NCBI GenBank assembly: GCA_002281485.1 | Contig: NCGF01000001.1 | Coordinates: 124,001-188,000 of the forward strand | Length of the DNA: 64,000 bases | Source of the DNA: Sphingomonas sp. 28-66-16 | GTDB taxonomy: Bacteria > Pseudomonadota > Alphaproteobacteria > Sphingomonadales > Sphingomonadaceae | Direction of reading: 5' to 3' | Part shown: in pieces, positions 10,426 through 19,564 of the stretch | Position numbering within the stretch: position 1 is the stretch's first letter | How the letters are laid out: each line of letters opens with the position of its first letter | Notes under the pieces: generated by a model | Seen by the model: the letters and a program-made list of their open reading frames with translations, nothing else | What the model was told of the DNA's origin: nothing | Database searches by the model: none | Program-made: the position numbers and the translations under genes

Positions 10426-10451
10426 GGACTGGCAGCCGAATTTGCCAGTCC
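10426..10451 (-). terminator. Stem-loop between rodZ and cpoB
   Basis: A perfect 9-bp stem (GGACTGGCA and TGCCAGTCC) with an 8-base loop lies between the rodZ stop and the cpoB start. Just downstream on the minus strand is an AT-rich stretch with TATATT that could hold a -10 element for cpoB. The site could end rodZ transcripts or set relative expression. No U-tract is present. Confidence 0.45.
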
Positions 10452-10474
10452 CCGCCGGAGCGAGCGCGCGAAGA

Positions 10475-11500
10475 TTACTGCGGCGCGGGCGGGGTGGCGG
10501 TCGCCGGGGTCACCACCGGCGGCCTGGCGGGCGGCTTGATCATCGCCTCGACCGCCGCCGCATTGGCACGCGCGGTGTCTTCGGCATCGGTCGATCGGGT
10601 CCGGGTCGGCGTCGGCGTCGGCGCGCGCCGGACAGCCGCCGGGCGTCTGGCGACGGGCGACGGCGCCGCCGACGGTGGCGTCGCAGCCGAGGGCGCCGCC
10701 GGCGTCGGCGCGGCAGCGGTCGAGCCGCGTGCGAGCAGCGCGGCGGCACTCACCTCGACATCCTTGATCGCGCGCTTGCCGTCGCCGAGCGGCGGTACCG
10801 TCGATCCGTTGACGGTCACCTGAATCTGGTCCGGCCGGCCGACATTGATCATCGGATGATCGGCGTCGGCGGGCACGTCATAACGCTCGCCGGGCTTCAT
10901 CTCGTCCTGGAAGAGCGTCTTGCCGCTTCTGTCATAGACCCGCAGCCAGACCGTATCGCCAGCGGTGAGCGTGACCTGCCCGCCCACCGGCACCGGCGGT
11001 GGCGGCGGGGTGGTGACGGGCGGCGGCGCCAGCTCGGCGGGCGCCGCGACGGCGACCGGCTCGCTGCCGTCGCCCCGGAAGAGCGTCGTTCCATACCATA
11101 GTCCGATCGCCAGCAGCACGATCAGCGTCACCGCCCCGGCGGCCACCGCGAGGCCCTGCGGCGGCAGCCGCTTGGGGTCCTTCATCTCATAGGGCTGATA
11201 GTCGGGCGCGCGGTGGGTCGCATCGGCGTGTCCGCGCACCTCGCGCCCGACGACGACCTCGTCGACGCCGACGGCCCGGGCATAGGCCTTGGCGAAGCCG
11301 ACCGAATAAGTCGGCGAGGGCAGCCCCGAATAGTCCGATTTCTCGATCGCCTCGAGATGCCGCAGCGGCACGCGGGTCCGCGCCGCAACTTCGGCGAGCG
11401 ACAGGCCCTGGGCTTCGCGCGCCTCGCGGAGCCGCTCTCCTGCCGTCTTGGGGAACAGCGTCGCTTCGTCACCGGCGTCGGTCATGATATTATCTGGCAT
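10475..11500 (-). CDS. rodZ: RodZ-like helix-turn-helix membrane protein with DUF4115
   Basis: A 341-residue bitopic protein. The N-terminal cytoplasmic HTH_25 domain (about residues 18-85: AGERLREAREAQGLSLAEVA, then VPLRHLEAIE) is the part that binds MreB in RodZ. One membrane helix follows (about 113-131). The periplasmic DUF4115 beta domain (about 170-250) contains DTVWLRVYDRSGKTLFQDEM and GRPDQIQVTVNG. The C-terminal third is a low-complexity Ala/Pro/Thr tail. A role in rod shape and elongation is inferred from the family. The gene is 67 bases downstream of ptsP. Confidence 0.88.
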   Translation of the reverse strand: MPDNIMTDAGDEATLFPKTAGERLREAREAQGLSLAEVAARTRVPLRHLEAIEKSDYSGLPSPTYSVGFAKAYARAVGVDEVVVGREVRGHADATHRAPDYQPYEMKDPKRLPPQGLAVAAGAVTLIVLLAIGLWYGTTLFRGDGSEPVAVAAPAELAPPPVTTPPPPPVPVGGQVTLTAGDTVWLRVYDRSGKTLFQDEMKPGERYDVPADADHPMINVGRPDQIQVTVNGSTVPPLGDGKRAIKDVEVSAAALLARGSTAAAPTPAAPSAATPPSAAPSPVARRPAAVRRAPTPTPTRTRSTDAEDTARANAAAVEAMIKPPARPPVVTPATATPPAPQ

Positions 11501-11567
11501 AGCTCTCGATGTTCTTTCAGATCGCCCGATCTGGCGTCAACGCGAACGGCGATGATTCGGTTCGCAT

Positions 11568-13841
11568 TCAGGCCAGGTCGACATGATGGTCTGCGGCCCA
11601 GCTGGCAAGCGTCGCGCGCATGTCCCTGGGGGGGGTGGTGAGCCAATCGGTCATCGCCGCGATCAGCCTGGCGCGATCGAGCGAGTGGATCATCGCCTTG
11701 ACCGGGCCGACCGCCGCCGGCGTGATCGACAGCCGCTCGATCCCGAGCCCGATCAGCGCCATCGCCTCGAGCGGGCGGCCGCCCATCTCGCCGCAGACCG
11801 CGAGATCGACCCCGGCGGCGCGGGTCGGGCCGACGACACGCGCGATGAATCGCAGGATCGACGGGCTGAGCCAGTCATAGCGTTCGGCCAGCTTGGGATT
11901 GGCGCGATCGGCCGCGAACAGGAACTGCGTCAGGTCATTGGTGCCGATCGACAGGAAATCGAGCTTCGGCAGCAAGATATCGAGCATTTCCGCAAGCGCG
12001 GGCACTTCGAGCATCGCGCCGTACCTGATCTGGGTAGGCAGCTTGCGGTTGCGCGACGCGATCCAGGCGCGTTGCGCCTCGAACAGGGCATGCGCCTCCT
12101 CGAACTCCCAGGGCTCGGAGACCATCGGGAACATCACGTTCAGCGTCCGCCCCGCCGCCGCCTCGATCAGCGCGCGCGCCTGCGCCTTCATCAGGCCGTC
12201 GCGTTCGAGCGCGAGCCGAAGCGCGCGCCAGCCCATCGCCGGATTCTCCTCGTCGCTGGTTTCGTCGCGCAGATAGGGCAGCGCCTTGTCGCCGCCGATA
12301 TCGACCGTGCGGAAGATCACCGGGCGTTCCCCCGCGGCCTCGAGCACGTCGCGGTAGAGCCGCTGCTGGCGTTCGCGCTGCGGCAGCGTCGCCGAGACGA
12401 GGAACTGGAATTCGGTGCGGAACAGGCCGATGCCGTCGGCGCCGGTCAGATCGAGCGCGGCGACGTCGTCGCGCAAGCCGGCGTTGACCATCAGCGTCAT
12501 CCGCGTGCCGTCTCGGGTGACCGGCGGCATGTCCCGCAGCGCAGCGAACGAGGCGCGGCGCTTCTGGCTGAGCAACAGCTTGCCGTCAAAGGCTTCCTCG
12601 ATCGCCGACGTCGGCCGCGCGAAGACGTTCGCGGCGGTGACGTCGAGCAACAGGAAATCGCCCTCGCCGATCAGCCGGCGCACATCCTTGACACGGCCGA
12701 GCACGGGCACCCCCATCGCCCGCGCGACGATCGTGACGTGCGCGGTGAGCGATCCTTCCTCGAGGATCACGCCCTTGAGCCGACGGCGATCATATTCGAG
12801 CAGTTCGGCCGGCCCCAGATTGCGGGCGATCAGGATCGTGTCGGCGCGCAATCCCATCTGGGCCGCCGTCCCCATCTGGCCCGAGACGATCCGCAGCAGG
12901 CGGTTCGACAGATCCTCGAGATCGTGCATCCGTTCGGCGAGCAGCGGATCGTCGATCTGCCGCATCCGCATCCGGGTGCGCTGCTGGACGCGCTCGATCG
13001 CTGCTTCGGCAGTCAGGCCGCTGTCGATCGCCTCGTTGATGCGGCGCGACCAGCCTTCGTCATAGGCGAACATCTTGTAGGTCTCGAGCACCTCCTCATG
13101 CTCGCCACCCACCCCGAATTCGGCCTGCGCCGACATCCGCTCGATCTGTTCGCGCATCTTGTCGAACGCGCCATAGACGCGGTGACGCTCGGCCTCGACA
13201 TCCTCGGCGACGGTGTGCTCGATGGTGATGCGCGGCTGATGGAAGACGGCGATCCCGCGCGCCATCCCCTCGACGAGCTTGAGCCCGGGAATCCGCATCG
13301 CCGCGGTCGATTGCGGCCGCGTGGTCGAGGCACCGGTCGCGTCGATCAGATCGGCGTTGGCGATCAGTTCGGACAGCACCATCGCGACCGTCTGGAGCGC
13401 CTCGATCTCGACATCGGCATAGCGGTGCGGATCGGCATGCTGGACGCACAGCACGCCGACCGCGCGCTCGCGGCGGATGATCGGCACGCCGGCAAAGCTG
13501 TGGAAGCGATCTTCGCCGGTCTCGGGCCGATAGGCGAAATCGGGGTGGGCGGCGGCTTCGTCGAGATTGAGCGTCTCGACATCCTCGGCGATCGTGCCGA
13601 CGAGCCCCTCGCCGAGCGCCAGCTTGGTCACGTGAACCGCCGCCTGATCGAGCCCGCGCGTCGCGAACAGTTCGAGCACGCCTTCGCGCAGCAGATAAAC
13701 CGAGCAAACCTCGCTGTTGAGCGATTCGCCGATGATCTGGACGACGCTGTTGAGTTTGGCCTGCGCCGATGTCCGCGCCGCCATCACGTCGTGCAGACGC
13801 ACGAGGATTTCGCGGGCGGAAGCGGCGGCGGAAACTTGCAT
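11568..13841 (-). CDS. ptsP: Phosphoenolpyruvate-protein phosphotransferase PtsP (EI-Ntr)
   Basis: A 757-residue enzyme I of the nitrogen-type PTS, which takes phosphate from PEP and passes it to NPr. An N-terminal GAF domain (about residues 10-165, LFATRGLDQAAVH to GVLCVQHADPH) is the usual glutamine/2-oxoglutarate sensor of EI-Ntr. The phosphorylated histidine lies in GSLTAHVTIVARAMGVPVLG (about 360-379). The TIM-barrel PEP-binding domain has GADGIGLFRTEFQFL, FLSIGTNDLTQF and the catalytic Cys in VCGEMGG. The ATG at 13841 gives full length. NPr and EIIA-Ntr genes are elsewhere. Confidence 0.96.
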   Translation of the reverse strand: MQVSAAASAREILVRLHDVMAARTSAQAKLNSVVQIIGESLNSEVCSVYLLREGVLELFATRGLDQAAVHVTKLALGEGLVGTIAEDVETLNLDEAAAHPDFAYRPETGEDRFHSFAGVPIIRRERAVGVLCVQHADPHRYADVEIEALQTVAMVLSELIANADLIDATGASTTRPQSTAAMRIPGLKLVEGMARGIAVFHQPRITIEHTVAEDVEAERHRVYGAFDKMREQIERMSAQAEFGVGGEHEEVLETYKMFAYDEGWSRRINEAIDSGLTAEAAIERVQQRTRMRMRQIDDPLLAERMHDLEDLSNRLLRIVSGQMGTAAQMGLRADTILIARNLGPAELLEYDRRRLKGVILEEGSLTAHVTIVARAMGVPVLGRVKDVRRLIGEGDFLLLDVTAANVFARPTSAIEEAFDGKLLLSQKRRASFAALRDMPPVTRDGTRMTLMVNAGLRDDVAALDLTGADGIGLFRTEFQFLVSATLPQRERQQRLYRDVLEAAGERPVIFRTVDIGGDKALPYLRDETSDEENPAMGWRALRLALERDGLMKAQARALIEAAAGRTLNVMFPMVSEPWEFEEAHALFEAQRAWIASRNRKLPTQIRYGAMLEVPALAEMLDILLPKLDFLSIGTNDLTQFLFAADRANPKLAERYDWLSPSILRFIARVVGPTRAAGVDLAVCGEMGGRPLEAMALIGLGIERLSITPAAVGPVKAMIHSLDRARLIAAMTDWLTTPPRDMRATLASWAADHHVDLA

Positions 13842-13899
13842 GCGTCCGGGCTAACAGATTGCAGACGCTCGCGCCAAGGCTGGTTTGCCGATCCGGTCG

Positions 13900-14655
13900 T
13901 CAGCGCAGCCGTATGTCGCCGCGATCGACCGTGATCCGCCACAGAAACTCGACCTTCTGCTGATCGATCGGGCGCCCGTCACGCTTGCCCGGGGCCATCC
14001 GCAGCATCGGCACCGCCGCCAGCACCGCGCGCCGCAGCCCGGGATAAAAGGGCACCTCGCGCAGCACCCGGCATTTCACCCGGGTATCGAGCGAGATCGT
14101 GCATTCCATTCGGTAATCGACCTCGAGCGAAGCCTGGAGCAGGTCTTCGTCGACCAGCGGGAAGAATTCGTCGTTGGTCACCTTGCGGAGCCAGCGCGGG
14201 GGCACCGAGCCGGGCTGGCCGCCCCCTGCCCCCGAATCGAGATCATACACGGCATCGCCCTCCCCCGCGCGGATCGGCCCCGCGGCGGCGGCCGGCGGGG
14301 GTGGCGCCGGGAGCGGCGGCGGGACGGCCGGCATCGCGCGTTGCGGAGCCGGGGGCGGTGGCGCCGGCCTCGGCAAGGCCTTGGCGACCGGTGGCGCAGG
14401 CGGCGCCGGGCGTTGCGGGCGCGGCTTTTCGATCGCCAGATCCCTGGCCGGTGCGGGCTTCTCGGGCGGATCGAGCGGCAACAGCGTGATCGTCATCGGC
14501 GCCTCGCGGACGAGGCGTTGCGGCGCGCGCTCGCGGATGCCGATGAAGATCAGAATGATCGCGAGATAAACCGCCGCCACGCCGGCAAAGGCAAGCGCGC
14601 GACGGCGATTGTTGATCGAGACATAGCCGCCGGGATCAAGGGCGATCGCGTCCAT
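13900..14655 (-). CDS. TonB-like energy-transducer-type protein
   Basis: A 251-residue protein with a short cytoplasmic N-terminus, one membrane helix (about residues 20-40) and a proline-rich periplasmic spacer (about 62-135, many PAPP/PPPP repeats). A C-terminal globular domain (about 150-251) contains LEVDYRMECTISLDTRVKCR and FYPGLRRAVLAAVPMLRMAP. This layout is that of TonB, and the C-terminal domain aligns loosely with TonB_C. The two cysteines in the domain are unusual. No exbB/exbD or TonB receptor is adjacent. It could be an orphan TonB or another envelope linker. Confidence 0.72.
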   Translation of the reverse strand: MDAIALDPGGYVSINNRRRALAFAGVAAVYLAIILIFIGIRERAPQRLVREAPMTITLLPLDPPEKPAPARDLAIEKPRPQRPAPPAPPVAKALPRPAPPPPAPQRAMPAVPPPLPAPPPPAAAAGPIRAGEGDAVYDLDSGAGGGQPGSVPPRWLRKVTNDEFFPLVDEDLLQASLEVDYRMECTISLDTRVKCRVLREVPFYPGLRRAVLAAVPMLRMAPGKRDGRPIDQQKVEFLWRITVDRGDIRLR

Positions 14656-14716
14656 CTTCCACCCCTAGCATCGACGCCCCATGCCGTCACCAGCGATGCG
14701 CCGCTCCAAGGCCCGA

Positions 14717-15736
14717 TCAGGCCGCCCGCCTCTCGAGCGCCTGCGCTGCCTCGGCCATCAACTGAGCGATGATCTCGGCGACCGGCTCTTCCCTCGTCAC
14801 CATCCCGACCGACTGCCCCGCCATCAGCGAGCCATGCTCGACATCGCCGTCGATCACCGCGCGGCGCAAGGCGCCCGCCCAGTAATGCTCGATCTGGAGC
14901 TGCGCCTCGGCCATCGCGACCGATCCGGCGTCGAGCAGGGCGGCGACTTCGCGCTGCTTGGCGGTGAACAGGTCGGCGCCGGCATTCTTCAGCGCGCGGA
15001 CCGGAATCACCGGCAAGCGCGGATCGATCTGGATGCTGGCGATCGCATCGCGCGCCGAGGCGCGGAAGAACGCCTTCTTGAAATTGGGGTGCGCGATGCT
15101 CTCGGTCGCGCAGGCAAAGCGGGTGCCGAGCTGGACGCCGGCGGCGCCCATGTCGAGATAGCCGGCGATCGCCTCGCCGCGCCCGATCCCGCCGGCGACG
15201 AACACCGGCACCTGCTCGGCGACCTCGGGCAAAATCTCCTGTGCGAGAACGCTGGTCGAGACCGGGCCGATATGACCGCCTGCCTCCATCCCCTCGACCA
15301 CCAGCGCGTCGACGCCCGAGCGAATCAGTTTCCTGGCGAGGCTGAGCGCGGGGGCGAAGCAGATCACCTTGGCCCCCGATGCCTTGATCGCCTCGAGCGC
15401 GCCGGCCGGCGGCAACCCGCCCGCGAGCACGACATGGGTAACGCCGTGCCTCGCGCAGACCGCGACCAGATCGCTCAATTGCGGGTGCATGGTGATCAGG
15501 TTCACGCCGAACGGCTTGCCCGTGAGCGCCCTGGTCGCGGCGATCTCGGCATCGAGCAGTTCAGGCGACATCGCGCCGCACGCGATCAGCCCGAAACCAC
15601 CCGCGTTCGAGATGGCAGACACCAGATGCCGTTCGCTGACCCACGACATCGCCCCGCAGATGATCGCGGTCTCGCTGCCGAGGAAATCGCAGCCGCGCGC
15701 CATGCGGCGGGCAAGGCGATCCGCGCCGACGGTCAA
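14717..15736 (-). CDS. Nitronate monooxygenase / 2-nitropropane dioxygenase-like flavoprotein
   Basis: A 339-residue FMN-dependent TIM-barrel protein. Visible motifs are IICGAMSWVSERHLVSAISN, GGFGLIACGAMSP, PFGVNLITMHP, the substrate-side VEGMEAGGHIGP (about residue 145) and the FMN-phosphate region VFVAGGIGRGEAI with GAAGVQLGTRFACATE. The family includes nitronate monooxygenases and FabK-type enoyl reductases; the sequence alone does not decide the substrate. The frame opens with TTG at 15736, overlapping the lysC stop as TTGA. ATG 15703 is a shorter alternative and keeps all the motifs. Cotranscription with lysC is likely. Confidence 0.88.
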   Translation of the reverse strand: MTVGADRLARRMARGCDFLGSETAIICGAMSWVSERHLVSAISNAGGFGLIACGAMSPELLDAEIAATRALTGKPFGVNLITMHPQLSDLVAVCARHGVTHVVLAGGLPPAGALEAIKASGAKVICFAPALSLARKLIRSGVDALVVEGMEAGGHIGPVSTSVLAQEILPEVAEQVPVFVAGGIGRGEAIAGYLDMGAAGVQLGTRFACATESIAHPNFKKAFFRASARDAIASIQIDPRLPVIPVRALKNAGADLFTAKQREVAALLDAGSVAMAEAQLQIEHYWAGALRRAVIDGDVEHGSLMAGQSVGMVTREEPVAEIIAQLMAEAAQALERRAA

Positions 15737-16998
15737 GCCGCCGCCTCCGCATCGAGCCCATATGCCGTGTGCAGCACCCGCACCGCGAGTTCGGTATAAT
15801 CCTCCTCGATCAGCACGCTCACCTTGATCTCGCTGGTCGAAATCGCCTGGATGTTGATCTGGCGATCGGCGAGCGCCTTGAACATCGCCGAGGCGACGCC
15901 GGCATGGCTGCGCATGCCGACGCCGACCACCGAAATCTTGGCGACCTTTATATCGTGCACCAGGCTCGAATAGCCGATCTCCGCCTGCGCCCTGGCAAGG
16001 GCATCGAGCGCGCGCGCGAGTTCGGCCTGGGGCACGGTGAAGGTGACGTCGGTCGATCCGCCATTGTGCGCGATGTTCTGGATGATCATGTCGACGTTGA
16101 TGTTGATGTCGGCGAGCGGGCCGAAGATCCGCGCGACGGCCCCCGGCTTGTCGGGCACCTCGATCAGCGTGATCTTGGCCTCGTTCTTGTCGTGCGCGAT
16201 GCCGGTGATCAGCTGGCGTTCCATATCGTCTCCTATTTCGTCATCACCGACGATCATCGTGCCGGGCAGGGTGTCGGCGGTCGCCGAGTCGTTGGGGTCG
16301 TCGAAGCTCGACAGCACCTGGATGCGCACGGCTTCCTTCATCGCCAGGCCCACCGAGCGCGTCTGCAACACCTTCGCCCCGACGCTCGCGAGTTCGAGCA
16401 TTTCCTCATAGGTCACCCGGCTCAGCTTGCGCGCGCGCGGGACGATCCGCGGATCGGTCGTATAGACGCCGTCGACATCGGTATAGATGTCGCAGCGATC
16501 GGCCTTGATCGCCGCCGCGACCGCGACCGCCGAGGTGTCCGAACCGCCGCGCCCCAGCGTCGAGACGCGCCCGTCATCGGCAAGGCCCTGAAAACCCGGA
16601 ATTACCGCCACCTCGCCCGCCGCCATCGCCGCCACCAGTGCATCGGGATCGATCGCGTCGATCCGCGCCGAGGCATGCGCGCTCGTCGTCCGGATCGGCA
16701 ATTGCCAGCCGAGCCAGCTCCGCGCGGGCACGCCGATCGCCTGGAGCGCGATCGCCAGCAGCCCGCTCGTCACCTGTTCGCCGCTCGCGACGACAACGTC
16801 ATATTCGCGGGCGTCGTAGAGCGACGAGGCCTCGCGGCAGAAATTGACGAGCCGGTCGGTCTCGCCCGCCATCGCCGAGACGACGACGGCGACCTCGTTG
16901 CCCGCCGCCACCTCTCGCTTGACGCGCGCGGCGACGCTGCGGATCCGCTCGATCCCCGCCATCGACGTGCCGCCGAACTTCATCACGATACGGGCCAT
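15733..16998 (-). CDS. lysC: Aspartate kinase
   Basis: A 421-residue enzyme phosphorylating aspartate, the entry to lysine, threonine and methionine synthesis. It starts MARIVMKFGGTSMAG, the kinase signature. GFQGLADDGRVSTLGRGGSD is the substrate and nucleotide region (about residues 135-155). Two ACT domains occupy about 265-421 (KITLIEVPDKPGAVARIF and KISVVGVGMRSHAGVA), implying feedback inhibition by pathway end products. The ATG at 16998 is chosen because the longer frame adds 26 residues without homology and would run into the divergent ubiG leader. Confidence 0.96.
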   Translation of the reverse strand: MARIVMKFGGTSMAGIERIRSVAARVKREVAAGNEVAVVVSAMAGETDRLVNFCREASSLYDAREYDVVVASGEQVTSGLLAIALQAIGVPARSWLGWQLPIRTTSAHASARIDAIDPDALVAAMAAGEVAVIPGFQGLADDGRVSTLGRGGSDTSAVAVAAAIKADRCDIYTDVDGVYTTDPRIVPRARKLSRVTYEEMLELASVGAKVLQTRSVGLAMKEAVRIQVLSSFDDPNDSATADTLPGTMIVGDDEIGDDMERQLITGIAHDKNEAKITLIEVPDKPGAVARIFGPLADININVDMIIQNIAHNGGSTDVTFTVPQAELARALDALARAQAEIGYSSLVHDIKVAKISVVGVGMRSHAGVASAMFKALADRQINIQAISTSEIKVSVLIEEDYTELAVRVLHTAYGLDAEAAA

Positions 16999-17051
16999 GG
17001 GCGGTGCGCTAATCCCTTGGGTTGAGAGGGGCTGCCTGATAAGTGGGGCGT

Positions 17052-17789
17052 ATGACGATGGCAAGCACACCCGCAACGACGATCGACCCGAACGAAGCCG
17101 CGCATTTCGGCGCGATGGCGGCGGACTGGTGGGACCCGAAGGGATCGTCGGCGATGCTCCACCGGCTGGGGCCGGCGCGGCTGGGCTTCATCCGCGCGGC
17201 GGTCGACGCCCACTGGCTGCTCGACGGCAAGAGCTTCACCCCGCTCGCCGGCAAGAGCGCGCTCGATGTCGGCTGCGGCGCGGGCCTGCTGTGCGAGCCG
17301 CTCGCCCGGCTGGGCGCGCGGGTGACCGGGCTCGACGCCGCCCCGGAAAATGTCGCGGCGGCGCGCGTCCATGCCACCCAGTCGGGCCTCGCGATCGATT
17401 ATCGCACCGGCAGCGTCGAGGATCTGGCTGGCGCGCGCTTCGATCTCGTCACGTCGCTCGAGGTGATCGAGCATGTCACCGATCCCGCCGCTTTCGTCGC
17501 CGGGCTGGCGGGCGCGCTCGCCGACGACGGGCTGCTGATCCTGTCGACGCCCAACCGCACCGCGCTCTCGCGCGTCGCGCTGATCTCGGTCGCCGAAGGG
17601 CTCGGCCAGATCCCGCGCGGCACGCACGACTGGAGCAAGTTCCTCACCCCGGCCGAGCTGACCGACATCATCGAGCGCACCGGCCTGCGCGTCACCGACG
17701 TGCGCGGCCTCAGCTTTTCGCCGGCCAAGGGGTTCGTGGTCGGCGACGATCTGACGCTCGACTATCTGGTGACGGCAGTGCGGGGCTAG
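17052..17789 (+). CDS. ubiG: Bifunctional 2-polyprenyl-6-hydroxyphenol/3-demethylubiquinol O-methyltransferase
   Basis: A 245-residue SAM-dependent methyltransferase for both O-methylations in ubiquinone synthesis. Motif I is LDVGCGAGLLCEPLARLGA (about residues 77-95), followed by VTGLDAAPENV and the post-motif VTSLEVIEHV. The N-terminus EAAHFGAMAADWWDPKG and the C-terminal DWSKFLTPAELTDI are characteristic of UbiG. The start at 17052 follows GTGGGG; ATG 17058 is also possible. It is divergent from lysC, with about 53 bases between the two starts, an arrangement common in Alphaproteobacteria. It converges with the phosphatase gene. Confidence 0.95.
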   Translation: MTMASTPATTIDPNEAAHFGAMAADWWDPKGSSAMLHRLGPARLGFIRAAVDAHWLLDGKSFTPLAGKSALDVGCGAGLLCEPLARLGARVTGLDAAPENVAAARVHATQSGLAIDYRTGSVEDLAGARFDLVTSLEVIEHVTDPAAFVAGLAGALADDGLLILSTPNRTALSRVALISVAEGLGQIPRGTHDWSKFLTPAELTDIIERTGLRVTDVRGLSFSPAKGFVVGDDLTLDYLVTAVRG

Positions 17790-17823
17790 CGCCGGCCGCG
17801 TGCAGACGGGCCAAGCGGTTCGT

Positions 17824-19449
17824 TCACACCATGACGTTGCGCCCGCGCGCCACCGTCGTCGAATGCCCGATGCTCGCCGCCACCGACGGCGCCTTGATCG
17901 TATCGACCATCAGCCAGTCGTTGGTCACCTTGGCCGGGGTGATCGTCAGCGCCATGTAGCCGCGATGGCTGGTGTCGCACCATTTGAGTTCGTCGCTCGC
18001 CTTGACGAGGCCCGCCGCGACGACCCTGGGATCGGCGGCGATCGCCGATTCATAGCCCGGCGAGGTGACGCTGTGGCCGGCGAATTCGACCCCCGCCGGC
18101 TTGCCGTCCTGCGCAAGATCGCTCGCCCAGGCATTGTGGCTGTCGCCCGAGATGACGACGAGATTTGCGCCCATGCCCTGGGCCGATTTGAGGAAGCGCG
18201 CGCGCGCCGCCGGATAGCCGCCCCAGCTGTCGTAGTTCGAGGGCAGCCCGGCCTTGGAGGCGGCGAGCCCGGCGAGCACATAGCCGCGCGTCCGCGCCGA
18301 GGCATCGGGCGCGAGCCAGCTCGCCGCCTCGGGCGGGACCGACTGGTGCCCCATCACCGTGCCGAACCCGACCACCTGCCATTTCTGCCCGCTCCTGACC
18401 GAGGCCTGCATCGCCTGCGCGAGCCAATCCTCCTGCTGCGATCCCATCATCGTCATCGCCGGATCCATCCAGACGCCGTCGCGGAAGGTGGCGAGCGCCT
18501 TTTGCACGTCGAAATTCTTGAACACGGCGGCGATGTCGGGCTGCTTGGTGCGCGCCAGCACGCGCGTCTCGGTGCGGAACAGCGTGGCGAGCGACCCGAT
18601 GTCATAGGCCTTCCACGGCTCGTCGGAGACCGGCATCCATTCGCGATAGGCCTGGATCGAGGCCGCGCGGCGGATGCTCCAATCGCCTTCGTCCGCCTGG
18701 TGGTTCTGCGCGCCGCCTTCCCAGCTGTCGTTCGACGATTCGTGATCGTCCCACTGGACGATCATCGGCAGGCGGGCGTGGAGCGCCTGCAGATCGGGGT
18801 CGCTGCGGTAGCTGGCATAGCGCAGCCGATAATCGGCGAGGTGGATGATCTCGGTCGCCGGCAGCGGCTGGCGCCCGGCCACCGCATCCTTGGGCTCGGG
18901 GTAATCGCCGGTCTGATATTCGTAGAAATAGTCGCCGAGATGGACGGCAAGATCGAGATCCTGGCGGCGCGCGGCATGCGCATAGGCGTTGAAATAGCCG
19001 AACGGCATGTTCGAGCAGGAGAAGATCGCCGCTCTGAACGCCGCCACCGGGCCGATCGGGAGCGTCTTGGTCTGGCCGACGGGCGAGAAGCTGCCATCGG
19101 GCGCGACGAAGCGGAAATGATAGCGCGTGCCGGGCTTGAGCCCGCCGACGGTGATCTTGGCGGTCCAGTCGCGCCACGGACCGCTGATCTGCGCGCCGCC
19201 CGAGACGATCTTGGCGAAATCGGGGGTTTCGGAGATTTCGGCGCGCAGATGGACGCTGTCACCGCCGTCGGGGACGTAACGCGTCCACAGCAGCATCGAG
19301 GTGCCGCTCGGCTCGCCGCTCGCGACCGAATGGGTGAACCCCTTCGCCATCGATACATTGGCGACCTGCGCAAAACCGGGCACCGCAAAGGCACCGAGGC
19401 CAAGCGATCCGGTCAACACGAAGGATCGGCGGTCGATACGGAAGGACAT
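17824..19449 (-). CDS. phoD: PhoD-type alkaline phosphatase D family protein, Tat-exported
   Basis: A 541-residue secreted metallophosphatase or phosphodiesterase. The N-terminus has the twin-arginine motif DRRSFVLTG followed by a hydrophobic stretch, so it is folded before export. A fibronectin-like N-domain (FTHSVASGEPSGTSMLLWTR, GLKPGTRYHFRF) precedes the catalytic domain. The metal ligands are in DLAVHLGDYFYEY, WDDHESSNDSW and LVVISGDSHNAWASDL. These match the PhoD family, which uses Fe3+ and Ca2+ and hydrolyses phosphodiesters and monoesters. The ATG at 19449 sits directly before the Tat signal. Pho-box regulation is plausible, but I see no clear site in the 115-base divergent gap. Confidence 0.93.
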   Translation of the reverse strand: MSFRIDRRSFVLTGSLGLGAFAVPGFAQVANVSMAKGFTHSVASGEPSGTSMLLWTRYVPDGGDSVHLRAEISETPDFAKIVSGGAQISGPWRDWTAKITVGGLKPGTRYHFRFVAPDGSFSPVGQTKTLPIGPVAAFRAAIFSCSNMPFGYFNAYAHAARRQDLDLAVHLGDYFYEYQTGDYPEPKDAVAGRQPLPATEIIHLADYRLRYASYRSDPDLQALHARLPMIVQWDDHESSNDSWEGGAQNHQADEGDWSIRRAASIQAYREWMPVSDEPWKAYDIGSLATLFRTETRVLARTKQPDIAAVFKNFDVQKALATFRDGVWMDPAMTMMGSQQEDWLAQAMQASVRSGQKWQVVGFGTVMGHQSVPPEAASWLAPDASARTRGYVLAGLAASKAGLPSNYDSWGGYPAARARFLKSAQGMGANLVVISGDSHNAWASDLAQDGKPAGVEFAGHSVTSPGYESAIAADPRVVAAGLVKASDELKWCDTSHRGYMALTITPAKVTNDWLMVDTIKAPSVAASIGHSTTVARGRNVMV

Positions 19450-19564
19450 GGCATGGCTCCTGTTGCTGTGCGCGACGTTCCTGCGCCGCGGATATGGCGG
19501 GTTTGTGACATCGCCCGCGGGTGCGGTTGCTATCGGGCGGGAAACGGGTAGGCGGTGCGCCACC

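Noticed and set aside
11583-13934. A 783-codon plus-strand frame opposite ptsP
   Set aside because: Shadow of ptsP; product is Arg/Asp/His-rich with no motif.
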